Below, piece by piece: positions 35,401 to 45,016 of a stretch of 64,000 nucleotides of DNA; the first letter of the stretch is position 1, and every line of letters begins with the position of its first letter. The translations under genes and the position numbers were made by a program. This DNA is from Melampsora larici-populina 98AG31 (Eukaryota; Basidiomycota; Pucciniomycetes; Pucciniales; Melampsoraceae): NCBI RefSeq assembly GCF_000204055.1, contig NW_006768835.1:367173-431172 (forward strand). Direction: 5' to 3'. The notes beneath the pieces were generated by a model. That model did no database searches. It was not told the DNA's origin and saw nothing but the letters and a program-made list of their open reading frames with translations.

Positions 35401-36858
35401 AACATTCATGAGACCATTTTTGAGGATCACACCGTTGAACAACGCAAGTCCATCTTTAACTAAAGCGAAATAAGAAGGTTCCGATTCATCATAGACTTCT
35501 CGAACCCCTTTCGACTTCAATGTTCCACCTGATATTAAGTTTTTACCAAGTTCAGGAACATACAAACAGTCATTTAATTCAAACACAGTACCATCACCAG
35601 CTTTTAGTTTGATTTTACCAATACTATCAACTGCTAATGAAACACCTCCACCAGCGAGTTTTAAACGCTTATTGACATCCTCAACTTTCTTCAAACTATC
35701 TTTAACAAAAAGTCTACTATCATTGAACATATGATGAGTAGCTCCGGTGTCATGGAGGGCCCAAATAGAATCTGAAGTGACTGATTTGGTTGAATTTGCC
35801 TCTAAATCTTCATTTACAGTAGTGAATTCAACATTGAAAGACAAATTTTGAAGAGAGTCAGAAATCGAATTAGCTGAAGGATTTTCAACACGTTGCATTC
35901 CTCTAATTTGAGTAGATGAAATCGACTGATTGTTTCTATTAGAGAAGTTACGTCCACGCTGATTCCAGTTTCCACGAGTTCTTCTTCTGGCAAGGAAATC
36001 ATCTCGATCTTTGAAATTTTTGGGTTTTGACCAGCACTTATCAGATGGATGTGGGCCTCTACAAACAGATTCTGTACACATCACTTTTGAAGAACGAGAC
36101 ACAGGTAAACTAGCTGCTGATGACTGAGCTTCAATATGATGAACTTCTCGTGTAGCTTCAGTTGAGAAATTGTTTTGACGTATATCATAATCTCGAAGAT
36201 ATTTGACGACTTCTCTTCAATTTAATGGTTTAATTGTGTTATGAATAAACTCCACTGTGGTAGGAGGAAGAGTGGAAACAGAATCTATTAATCTAATAGC
36301 CGATTGAACATCATCCATCTTTCCTCCGTAACGAGTAAATTCTACGTATAAACTTTCGAACTTATCAAGATAAGAGGAAAGAGAATCACTACGATGAATG
36401 CTGACTGTGTTAAGAGTTTTAGAAATTGAAGCAAGTCGTTGAGAGTTCATGAGAAAATGTCTATCTTTAAGGAACTCCCACAACAAGAAAGGATCATGAA
36501 ATATTTGAAGAGTGTTGTCTGGATCAGTTAGATGATTTATAGGTTGTGTATGGTTACTTTTGTCGAGGTGATTTAAAATAAATTCAACAATGATTTTGTT
36601 CGTTTTAACAGATTGCGGACTACTTAGTTCAGGATCTTTAAAATCTTTAACTACTAGATAATGGTGTAATTCAAGACTATCAAGACTTCCAAAAACAGCT
36701 CGACTCCAAGTTGAATAGTTCCCATCTTCAAGATTTTCAGATATTTTAAACTTACTAAGAGCATTAGTAAGTTGAAATCCATACTTTTGAATAGCATTGC
36801 CAAAGAATGGCATTGAGTTTTCATCGGTATTAGACATAGCTGACACTGTGAACATCAT
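32457..36858 (-). pseudogene. Gag-Pol of copia-2, several breaks
   Basis: Gag begins near 36837-36858 (MSNTDENSMPFFG) and shows LELHHYLVVKD and SLSSYLDKFESL. A TGA at 36217-36219 ends Gag, but the same frame continues (REVVKYLRDYD) into pol, matching the copia-1 boundary. Pol shows protease WALHDTGATHHMF, integrase VHVDLSG / LDRGGEF / PEENGVSERG, and RT with YVHVDNMAITGN: the second catalytic aspartate is Asn, which should kill the polymerase. Near 32920 an extra T shifts the frame before RNase H (CDADWAGD continues in the next frame), and at 32679-32681 a TAA replaces the Gln codon of VLQSDN. The frame ends at 32457. The homologue of an acidic Gag leader is seen at 37500-37646 (MSSSSSSEPSTPS). 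Non-functional. Confidence 0.9.
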
Positions 36859-36926
36859 TCAACTTCCCCAAGTTGGAAGAGGAAAATGATTAATAGTACA
36901 GTTTGTCATAAAAGGATCCAATACTG

Positions 36927-37383
36927 CACACCTGAGACATAACACCCACACTACATATGTGCAGCAAGCTAAATAGATAGTTATCTATCATGTACATACA
37001 GGTCTGCTCAGTTTTTTGCCCATCAGAATGAATAAATCACATGTTATACCACATGAAACTTTTTTGACCTTGAAAAAATTGTTGCAAAAATTCACTACAT
37101 AGAATTCTGTAGCTGCTCAGGCAATATTACTGAAGCTGTTTCATAGTAACAGAAAGGGTGTTACATGCAGTTGAGTTGATGAAATCACACCAAAACACTG
37201 GGTGGGTGTATGTAGTCAATCTTTTGAATACTTTTGTCAATCTGAAAAAAGTTACAGCATGTATTACATATGAATAACTTACGCTGATGAGCAGATAACT
37301 GAGCAGAACTGTATGTACATGATAACCACCTATTCACTGAGCCTGTTGCACATATGTAGTGTGTGTGTTCTGGCTTAGGTGTG
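36927..37383. mobile_element. Candidate MITE in copia-2 leader
   Basis: About 457 bp with terminal inverted repeats of about 40 bp: CACACCTGAG...CACTACATATGTGCAGCA at the left and, on the other strand, CACACCTAAG...CACTACATATGTGCAACA at the right. It lies between the LTR-proximal leader and gag. No target duplication could be recognised, and no coding capacity is seen. Confidence 0.6.
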
Positions 37384-37677
37384 GAGTGATAGATCATTTT
37401 ATGACAAATCATACTCCCAATCATTTTTTCCTGCCCACTTGGGGAAGCCGAATAATGTTTGCAGTGTGATTGATTGTTTACTCTTGAAGGTGATGAGGTC
37501 GATAAAATTGAATGCCGAGGATTTTCAGAACCGGGATTAGTAAGAAGATCTCTGACAGTGTCGGAAGAGGAAGTTTCTTTGTCTTCTTCTTCAGCGTTGA
37601 CAATATATGAAGGTGTTGAAGGTTCCGAACTAGAACTTGATGACATTAACTAAAGCTTGGATCGAACAGATCGTAAA

Positions 37678-37690
37678 GCTCTCGCTACCA
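37678..37690 (-). promoter_or_regulatory. Primer-binding site of copia-2
   Basis: Minus-strand TGGTAGCGAGAGC directly next to the 5' LTR, sharing 12 nt with the copia-1 site; initiator tRNA-Met type. Confidence 0.75.
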
Positions 37691-37721
37691 TGTAAGATTT
37701 TGAAATCTAAACAGAAAGACA

Positions 37722-38195
37722 ACCTTTATAAAGGTGTAAGATAAGACTTCAGCAAGTGTTGACGAGACACGCTGAGAAAGAATAACAGAGGCACGACGCT
37801 CTCAACAGACCTTTATAAAGGTGTAAGATAAGACTTCAGCAAGTGTTGACGAGACACGCTGAGAAAGAATAACAGAGGCACGACGCTCTCAACAGACCTG
37901 ACAAAGAAAGTAAGAGACTTAGAATAAATTTCCCCAATAAGGTAAACATATACAACAGACCTTTATAAAGGTGTAAGATAAGACTTCAGCAAGTGTTGAC
38001 GAGACACGCTGAGAAAGAATAACAGAGGCACGACACTCTCAACAGACCTGACAAAGAAAGTAAGAGACTTAGAATAAATTTCCCCAATAAGGTAAACATA
38101 TACAACACACCTTTATAAAGGTGTAAGATAAGACTTCAGCAAGTGTTGACAAGACACGCTGAGAAAGAATAACAGAGGCACGACGCTCTCAACAG
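37722..38195 (+). repeat. Tandem array of 87-bp units in copia-2 LTR
   Basis: Units begin ACCTTTATAAAGGTGTAAG at 37722, 37809, 37959 and 38109. The first two are adjacent; the last three are separated by a 63-bp spacer (37896-37958, 38046-38108), giving a 150-bp higher-order period. The other LTR has one unit, so the array grew after or during insertion, by template switching or unequal exchange. Confidence 0.9.
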
Positions 38196-38373
38196 ACCTG
38201 ACAAAGAAAGTAAGAGACTAGTATATAGAGATGAATAAGACGAAGAAACGAAAAGCACAACCGCACAATAGAAATGAAGGCTTCAGTGATGATAATCCCA
38301 CACAGAGTAAAAAGAATAGACCTTACCTTAGAATAAATTTCCCCGATAAGGGGAAAAAGATTCTAAGGAGAAC

Positions 38374-38630
38374 TACGGAATGCGAGATGTGTCAAGGTGA
38401 CAATGCAAAAATCAAAAATCAAAAATCACAATTCCCGGGTGCAAAAATCAAAAATCAAAGACAAAACTACAGAAAATACTCAAATACAGGGCAAAAACCC
38501 CTGTACTGGAGTAAAAGTCATGGCAGAAACCCCTTTCAGACCAGGTTACGGCCCAAATTTCAGTAGATTTACAACTTGAAACTCAACATTTGTCACCCCA
38601 TTGTCGCATTGACACAAAAAGTACCAGGAA
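38374..38630 (+). repeat. Left terminal inverted repeat
   Basis: Aligns by eye with the complement of about 44500-44730: the first 14 bp are identical, then runs of AAAATC, CCCGGGTG and CTGTACTGG in the same order. Inner limit approximate. Confidence 0.8.
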
Positions 38631-38919
38631 AGCCACAAAAGAGGAAATCAAAATTCAAAAAACAAAAAAACAAAAGTTGAAAATCAAGAAAAAAATGTCG
38701 ATAATCAAAAAACGACAATTAACAAACCATAAACAAGGACCCCAAAGATGAAAACTTCACATTAGATGATGGAAAGTGTACAAACCACCTCTCGACCTCT
38801 CTACCTCTCAACCAATCACACAACCCACACACCATCACCAATCATCTTAGTCATTCTTCCAACTTTTGTCATAGTCACCACCCATCCACTTGTTCAACAA
38901 AACCTACACTACACTGAAC

Positions 38920-39460
38920 TTCTTTGATCGTCTCCACTCTTCTTCATCCTTATTTGATTGTCTTCACTCTTCTTCGCCCTTCTTTGACCGTCTTCACCCT
39001 TCTTCAATCTTCTTGGATTGGCTTCAATCCTCTGTAATCTTCTTTTACCAGCGTCAATCTTCCTTAGTATTCTTCAATTGGCTTCAATCTTATGTAATCT
39101 TCTTTGATCGTCTTCACTCTTCTTCATCCTTCTTTGATCGGCTTCAATCTTCTTGAGTATTCTTCGATTGGCTTCAATCTTCTTGAGTATTCTTCAATCG
39201 GCTTCAATCTTCTTGAGTATTCTTCAATTGGCTTCAATCTTCTTGAGTATTCTTCGATCAGCTTCAATCTTCTTCTTTAGTATTCTTCAATTGGCTTCAA
39301 TTGGCTTCAATCTTCTTGAGTATTCTTCAATTGGCTTCAATCTTCTTGATCAGCTTCAATGTTCTTTCTTCTTCTTTAGTATTCTTCAATTGGCTTCAAT
39401 TGGCTCCAATCTTCTTCAATCTTCTTTGATTGCCTTCCATCTTATTTGATCAGCTTCAAT
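38920..39460 (+). repeat. Pyrimidine-rich minisatellite, left subterminal
   Basis: Imperfect units of about 30 bp of the type CTTCTTGAGTATTCTTCAAT TGG, more than ten copies with variants. Strand-asymmetric (C/T rich on the plus strand), mirrored by the G/A-rich array near the other end. Confidence 0.85.
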
Positions 39461-39501
39461 GTTCTTTGTTTTTTTTTCTCAGAGCTTTGTCTTTCAACAT
39501 C

Positions 39502-39900
39502 ATGAACCATCCCAATTGTCCCTTGTGTCAAAATACTCTCTGTCAAGGCAGACAGCAAATATGTGAACCGTGCCTTGAAAACATCAATGCGGACCAAAAC
39601 AAAATAGTTCCTCAATCTTCTCAACCCCGTCAGGCCCAACCCAATCTTCCCAACCCCGCCCTGCCAACCTCAAGGTCATCAATGCCAAAGCAGTGCTACA
39701 ACAGAATGTGCTTATATCCTGGAAGAAGTACTTGACATTACACAATACCGCAAGTATACCAGCAATCACAACTTTGAACTCTGTGATTCTGATATTCCTT
39801 TGGTCAATGAGGTGATGCAAGGTCTCAGTCATTGGTCTCATAAACACTATGACGGAAGAATAAAGGTTGCGGATCTTCAGGGGGTGGGTTTGGTATTGAC
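39502..39900 (+). pseudogene. Zinc-ribbon plus alpha-kinase fragment
   Basis: From ATG 39502 a frame starts MNHPNCPLCQNTLCQGRQQ with four or more cysteines in CxxC pairs (a zinc-ribbon-like start) and a Pro/Gln-rich linker, ending at 39735. In another frame from about 39689, the sequence FELCDSDIPLVNEVMQGL, then SHWSHKHYDGRIKVADLQGV with G..LT, matches the alpha-kinase core block (L-S-H-W..., DLQGVG..LTD). The upstream nucleotide-binding part and the downstream GxGNLG and zinc-coordinating His/Cys are missing, and the LTD aspartate is lost. Alpha-kinases phosphorylate proteins in unusual contexts; this is a degenerate captured piece inside the TIR transposon. Family call rests on one block only. 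Confidence 0.5.
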
Positions 39901-40275
39901 AGTCACAGTCCTCTGGCAAGCCAAACCGGCCTTTGATTTTTGCTTTGATTCTTTGACTGACATGTTCTCTTCCAACATCCCGGACTGGATCCCGTTGGGC
40001 ATTGTGTTGTTGAGCCTTCTTCCGCTTTTGGTACTTGACCAACTTTTGCTTGCAGAGGTCTGATACTGGTTTTGGCATCTACGGAAAAAAACATTGTTTT
40101 GATTAGTGGTATGTTCAACACTTCAAGATTTTGGAATTTGCGTGGGGATGCCGTGAAATAATGATCAAAGTGAATAAACATTGAGTGATTGAATATTTGA
40201 TGGATTGAATGTTTGATTTGGGAAATGAATCAATGTGAGATTTTATGAATGATTGATTGATTGAATGAGTATTGA

Positions 40276-40660
40276 GTAATTTCTTGAGGATTGAAATCAG
40301 GAAGCACCGAGATACATTTAGCAAAGGGTTAGGCTGGTATTTGGGGGTCCCCTTGGTCACTTGCCCTGCCCTTCACAAGACATAAGCATCTCTGCATGTA
40401 TCTCAAGTACTTCCGTCTTCCATGAGTCAATGTGAATAACCTTGAGCTGTAAATCTTTGGATATAAGTGAATTTGCATATATGAATAATTGTTTGAAGGA
40501 ATGATTGATAAAGTAATTTCTTGAGGAGTTAAATCAGGAAGCACTGAGTTACATTTAGCAAAGGGTTAGGCTGGTAGTTGGGGGTCCCCTCGGTCACTTG
40601 CCCTGCCCTTCACGAGACATAAACATCTCTGCATGTATCTCAAGTACTTCCGTCTTCAAT
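40276..40660 (+). repeat. Direct repeat of about 146 bp
   Basis: 40276-40421 and 40513-40658 share GTAATTTCTTGAGGA...AAGTACTTCCGTCTTC with about 10 differences. Between them is about 90 bp of AT-rich sequence. Part of the TIR transposon interior; function unknown. Confidence 0.85.
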
Positions 40661-41760
40661 GATTGTTGGTGAGTAAATCATGAGTGGTAAATGTTTTGAA
40701 TTATATGAGTCTTCTTTTGCGATGAATTGAACAGATGTTTGAGAAATATTGATTGATTTATTAATCTACATTCAAATATTATCGGCTTCTTGTGGATTCT
40801 TCAAGGTTCTATTTCTTCTTGAGGATATAATATTTGTTCTTATATGTTCTGTCTTCATCATGTTGAAGTGTAAGGAAGTAATGGGAAGACAAAGGAAGGA
40901 GCAAGATTACCTTGGTTGATTCAACAAATTGAAGGAAGCGGACAGTATGGTTTTCAGTAATAAGATCAGCAGAATCAGAGAACAAAGGACTGGTTAAATG
41001 CTTGCACTCGAATGGTGGCTGAGTTGTGGTCAGCCATCACACTGTGTATACACATGTAGCCTTACACATTACAGTTGATATGTCTACATATCTAACATGT
41101 AAACATATGGTTCACACAAAAGTTGCCCCACCAAAAGATTCATCACTCTTTGAAGGGAAAATCCCCAATTGGTTTTATAGCTTCTGTGATCAATCTTTCA
41201 ATAATTTTATTTGTGAAGAAAAAAATTAGATTTGTAATACTGAAGTTCTATAGTCTCCAGCCATACCGTTGAGTTTTTTGGCAAAAAATATCAAGTCACA
41301 TCAGGATAAGAAAGTTTGGTCAGTGAGAATTTTTCAAATAGAGATAACTGTCATATAGGTTTAACACTCAAATTGTGGTCGTATAAAACAAGTGACTTAC
41401 CTTTTATAGAATCATGTATATTGTCAAGTGCACTGTACAAAACAACCAAGTCAGTCTTATGATAAAAATGTATGAGAGTGATAGTATAGATAATATAAAA
41501 TGATTTACCAATGAGCTGAAGGTGTAGAAGTATCTTTTGATTTTCAAAACACATCATGATTTTCATCTTCTAGCCAACCTCATAAAAACCAATTCATCAG
41601 AAAAAAGAACTTTGACATATATAAGAAAAACTTAAGAAATTGGATAATTTGATCCTTAATAGAACTAACATCTACAGTTCGATAATGTAAATATTCTGCT
41701 GTATTTACATTTCTTTCTCCTTTTTAACATTCCAAATCATAATATAAAAAAATCGCCTCA
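40661..41760. other. Transposon interior without recognisable gene
   Basis: About 1.1 kb AT-rich. Short frames at 41026-41229 and 41351-41566 lack support. Confidence 0.4.
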
Positions 41761-42060
41761 CCATTGCATGATCACCCGGTGATTGTGCATTGGAAGAAAT
41801 ACCCAACCGCTAGGAGGATAGCCACACCACCTAGCGGTTAGGTGGTCCAGCCACCGCAGGACCACCGGGTGATTGTGCGATGGCACACCAGACCGGGGCC
41901 CCGGCCTTCATCTCACAATCACTTGGTGATTGTGCAATGAAGAGACCACTTACCTGCTAGGTGGTCTACCTTTTAAAGGTAGACCACCTAGCAGGTAGGT
42001 GGTCTCTTCATCGCACAATCACTCGGTGATTGTGCGATGAAGGCTGGGGCCAAGAAATCA
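41760..42060. repeat. Long compound palindrome
   Basis: Arms of about 75 bp (41898-41973 and 41975-42050) are complementary around a centre at 41974 (ACCTTT-T-AAAGGT) with about six mismatches. Each arm itself contains a shorter palindrome of the type CACAATCACCGGGTGATTGTG. Similar short palindromes lie at 41768-41798 and 41868-41882. Could extrude a large cruciform with side hairpins, or be a nested fold-back element. Confidence 0.88.
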
Positions 42061-42469
42061 CGTCTGGGCCCCAGTAGTGCCTATTTTCCCAATCGAATTC
42101 AAGCTCCTTATTGATATCCTTCCTGATCTTGATATTTAGAGAACCTATTTTTCCTTGCCTTTCATTCCTCCAAGTCTTCACTCACTCGCAATCAATTGAG
42201 CTTAAGGCAAATCCCAAATGCCACATTGATTGAATTTCCGATTTTTGAATTTAGGTTGGTTTTATATCAAAGTAAGTGGATTTCATTTTGATTATTCTTC
42301 TTGGAACTTCTTAATTCTTAATTCTTGAACGTTTGGACGATCAATTCTGAAGTAAGACTAAAGTAAAATGATATCTCTTTTCTTTTCTTTTAGTCATTGT
42401 TATCAAATAAAGTCTTACAACCTCAGAGTGGAAGTTACGAACCTGTGCGTTAGCAACATATTTTGATCT

Positions 42470-43168
42470 CATCCTTCACCCAAAAAATAATGAAGTGACG
42501 TTTTTGAAAAATACAATTGTAGACAAGGCTAGTAGTAGTTGATCAAAAATGTAAGTTTTATTTTCACCAAGCTTCATCCCTCAATATAATACCTCATTGA
42601 AAAACCAATTCCACATCTCATTGATTTTTGTTCGGTTTACTTTACAGTTGGATATGATGCAGTTCTACAACTATGGAAACATGAAAATGGGTATATAATT
42701 AATAAAGCTACTAACCTTTGTTTAGATTGTGAACATGGAAATTATAAACAATTAGGATATGTAATACCTTTTGTTTTTCCTTTTCAACTTTACTTCTTTT
42801 ATAATCACTGATGAGTTTCTTATGATCATATTTTTGGGACGGTTCATGTTTTTAGTGCTATACATAGTAAGCCTTCCATCCCGTAAAATAAAAATATCAT
42901 GTTCATTACGATCATTTATATTTTGCTTACCTTGGATTTGGTTACAATATTTGAACTTTAACTACATTATCATAGTCTGTCAATGGCATAGAAAAGTAGG
43001 AAAAGATGCACACAATCAAGTAAGCAATCAGAATTTCTAAACTGTTAACCAAGCTTTCCTACAAAACCTAAACAACTCGTCAATTTTTTCTTTACTTAGA
43101 AATGGCTTTATCGTACTCATAATTTAATTGCATGTGTAGACGACATCAACCGAGTCTTAGACATCAAA
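42470..43168 (+). pseudogene. Beta-trefoil (ricin-type lectin fold) domain fragment with introns
   Basis: Exon-like blocks with splice sites: a block ending in donor GTAAGT at 42551; 42648-42760 (GYDAVLQLWKHENGYIINKA, then TNLCLDCEHGN) after TTTACAG; 42976-43019 (VCQWHRKVGKDAHNQ) before GTAAGC; 43100-43168 (KWLYRTHNLIACVDDINRVLDIK) between TTAG and GTAAGT. Phases agree at the last join. The LW..xGYI.NKAT...LD and Q-W-HRK...HNQ.W motifs are those of a QxW-type beta-trefoil domain, which often binds carbohydrate. The first block contains a TGA, and no full frame exists. Retained introns show capture from genomic DNA, not from mRNA. Confidence 0.55.
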
Positions 43169-43589
43169 GTAAGTACAAAGAGAATCATGTATCGTCGATT
43201 TTTGTGTCAATCATCTTACTTAATCTTGTCGGCCGTTCTAGAGTCCATAAATGGTTTGACCAATTTCTAAAAACCCCAAAAAAGCCACAGCACATCGATG
43301 AAGACGGCTCTACCAAGTCCTGTGTGAAAGATCAAATATCAATTCAAACAGTTGAAATCTTGTCATCAATTTTTCAAATGTCAGAGAATACATGAAAACT
43401 CATGTTCACAATAATAAGTTTGAAGGATGTTTAAAACTTGTTTCGCTTGACCTAGTGTAGTAGCTATGATTTCAAAGAGATGAGAGTCAGTGGATTAGAA
43501 ATAAAGTCACATAAGAATAAAAATACTAACATTGACCAGATGCATTAGGGACTTTAGATGAACCAAAGTCAATGAGTAAAGTAAGTGCC

Positions 43590-43892
43590 TCTACACCAGG
43601 TGGCATCAAATCAATAGTCCTTTCAAGACACCAGACAACAAATTTAATTTGTTTGAAGGCAAATCAAGAGTCTCAATCATCAAATTGTCAAGGAATTCTG
43701 GACACACTCAGAAAGCTACTAAGATATTTTATGCTGAGGCGGACAAAAGCAAGCCACCTACAAGATTTACCTCCTATATACCATGAGACCATTTTATTTG
43801 ATATACATCCCCAATTCAAACAAGTATATCAGCAACATTACCAAAGATTTATTCAGGAATTTGGTAGGGACTCTCAAATCCAACATAAATGA
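43590..43892 (+). pseudogene. SNF2-family helicase fragment
   Basis: One frame of about 100 codons contains PGGIKSIVLSRHQTTNLICL, like the start of a Swi2/Snf2 domain (HQ..L.WL...E), directly followed by LDTLRKLLRYFMLRRTKASH with DLPPIYHETILFDI, the conserved LR.FMLRRTK...DLPP block late in the N-terminal ATPase half. The Walker A, DEAH and C-terminal lobes are absent, so the piece is internally deleted. Swi2/Snf2 proteins move nucleosomes or act in repair (Rad5/Rad16 type). Here it is cargo in the TIR transposon. Confidence 0.6.
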
Positions 43893-43904
43893 TTTGATGA
43901 GGAT

Positions 43905-44230
43905 TGCAGAAGATTGAGGACAGTCAAAGAAGATTAAGGGCGGTGGACAAAGAATACAAACAAAGAAGAAGATTGAGGATGGTTGACAACAAAACTAGAA
44001 GATCAAGGATGGTTGACAAAGAAAGAAGAAGATCGAGGATGGATGATAAAGATTGAAGAAGATCAAGGATGGTTGACAAAGATTGAGGAAGATCGAGGAC
44101 GGTTGACAAAGATTGAGGAAGACCGAGGACGGTTGACAAAGAAAAAAGAAGATCGAGGACAGTTGACAAAGATTGAGGAAGATCAAGGACGGTTGACAAA
44201 GATTGAGGAAGATTGAGGAAGATCGAAGAC
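43905..44230 (+). repeat. Purine-rich minisatellite, right subterminal
   Basis: Units of 30 bp of the type GAAGATCGAGGACGGTTGAC AAAGATTGAG, about ten copies. Opposite strand asymmetry to the left array. Confidence 0.88.
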
Positions 44231-44499
44231 AATCAAAGAGGATTGATGATGATGAAAGAGGTTTTGGAGGAGAGCGAAACAGGAAGCAGGTACTTTGAAG
44301 CTCTTGAGACAGATGGTAGAATGTCTCTGGTTGGAGCTGTTGATACCTGTGAGACCGAGCTTGTAGCTAGTTGGCCAAAATGTGGCTTTTGGCTGCAGTA
44401 GAATCTAACATTGGTGTTTGAATTGTACAGTTTGAGAAATGTATTTTTTGGTTTTTGGTTTTTGATTTTTGGTTTTTTGATTTTTTGGTTTTTGGTGTT

Positions 44500-44730
44500 G
44501 CTGGTACTTTTTGTCGAAAGGTGACAATGCAATGAAAACGGTGTTGACTACTGGAAATTTGGGCAAAAAGGGGTTTCTGCCATGACTTTTACCCCAGTAC
44601 AGGGGTTTTATCCCTGTATTTGAGTATTTTCTGTAGTTTTGTCTTTGATTTTTGAATTTTGCACCCGGGAATTGTGATTTTTGATTTTTGAAATTTCGCA
44701 TTGTCACTTTGGAACGTCTCGCATTCCGTA
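44500..44730 (-). repeat. Right terminal inverted repeat
   Basis: Partner of 38374-38630. Ends GCATTCCGTA immediately before the flanking GAGAAC. Confidence 0.8.
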
Positions 44731-45016
44731 GAGAACAACACCCAGGTATATAAGAAAATTCACAAAAGACACTATCACGAGGAAAGAAAACAAGTATCAC
44801 ACGGAGAACATTAATTCAACACAAACCTTGAACACTTCGACTTAAACACTCCTACTTCAATATCAATCACTTCTTCGAGACATTCACATCTCATCAAACC
44901 TAAATGATCTTCTTGATCACACTCTCGAGATCTGTTCTGTTCACATGATAACTTCAACCTTGTACTGACAAGTTCTTGACCAACACCAACTTAATGAAAA
45001 ACACCTTATTTCAACA

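Larger units (their letters stand above)
38374..44730. mobile_element. DNA transposon with long terminal inverted repeats, carrying cellular gene pieces
   Basis: 6,357 bp inserted in the copia-2 LTR. Outer ends are TACGGAATGCGAGA and its complement; the similarity continues inward for about 250 bp with small indels (CAATTCCCGGGTGCAAAA, then AAATACTCAAATACAGGG). Flanks repeat GAGAAC (6 bp), or AGAA if a further C/G pair belongs to the repeat; the empty site in the left LTR confirms the insertion. No transposase was recognised, so it is probably non-autonomous. Inside are pyrimidine-rich and purine-rich minisatellites near the two ends, a zinc-ribbon/alpha-kinase piece, a long palindrome, a beta-trefoil piece and an SNF2 piece. 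Superfamily not assigned; a 6-bp duplication is unusual among fungal groups. Confidence 0.85.
31860..45016 (-). mobile_element. Ty1/copia retrotransposon (copia-2), nested in gypsy
   Basis: Spans 13,157 bp; about 6.8 kb is its own. The left LTR is 31860-32434 (575 bp); the right LTR (37691-45016) is enlarged by a tandem array and by a DNA transposon. The target duplication CTAAG is at 31855-31859 and 45017-45021. Gag, protease, integrase, RT, RNase H order fits copia. Protein similarity to copia-1 is clear throughout and the primer-binding site is shared, so they are related families. LTRs differ at about 8 bases and one indel outside the array. The coding region is broken in several places. 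Confidence 0.93.
37691..45016 (-). repeat. 5' LTR of copia-2, expanded and interrupted
   Basis: Matches the left LTR at both ends. Two changes enlarge it: four copies of an 87-bp unit (37722-38195) and the TIR transposon at 38374-44730, flanked by GAGAAC. The left LTR has the unoccupied site (AAGGAGAACAACACC at 32150-32160). Confidence 0.92.

Noticed and set aside
38890..39449. Phe/Leu/Ser-rich repeat protein frames
   Set aside because: Same cause: translation of the pyrimidine-rich minisatellite.
43924..44232. Leu/Ser-rich repeat protein frames on both strands
   Set aside because: Produced by translation of the 30-bp minisatellite, open in several frames because the unit is a multiple of three.
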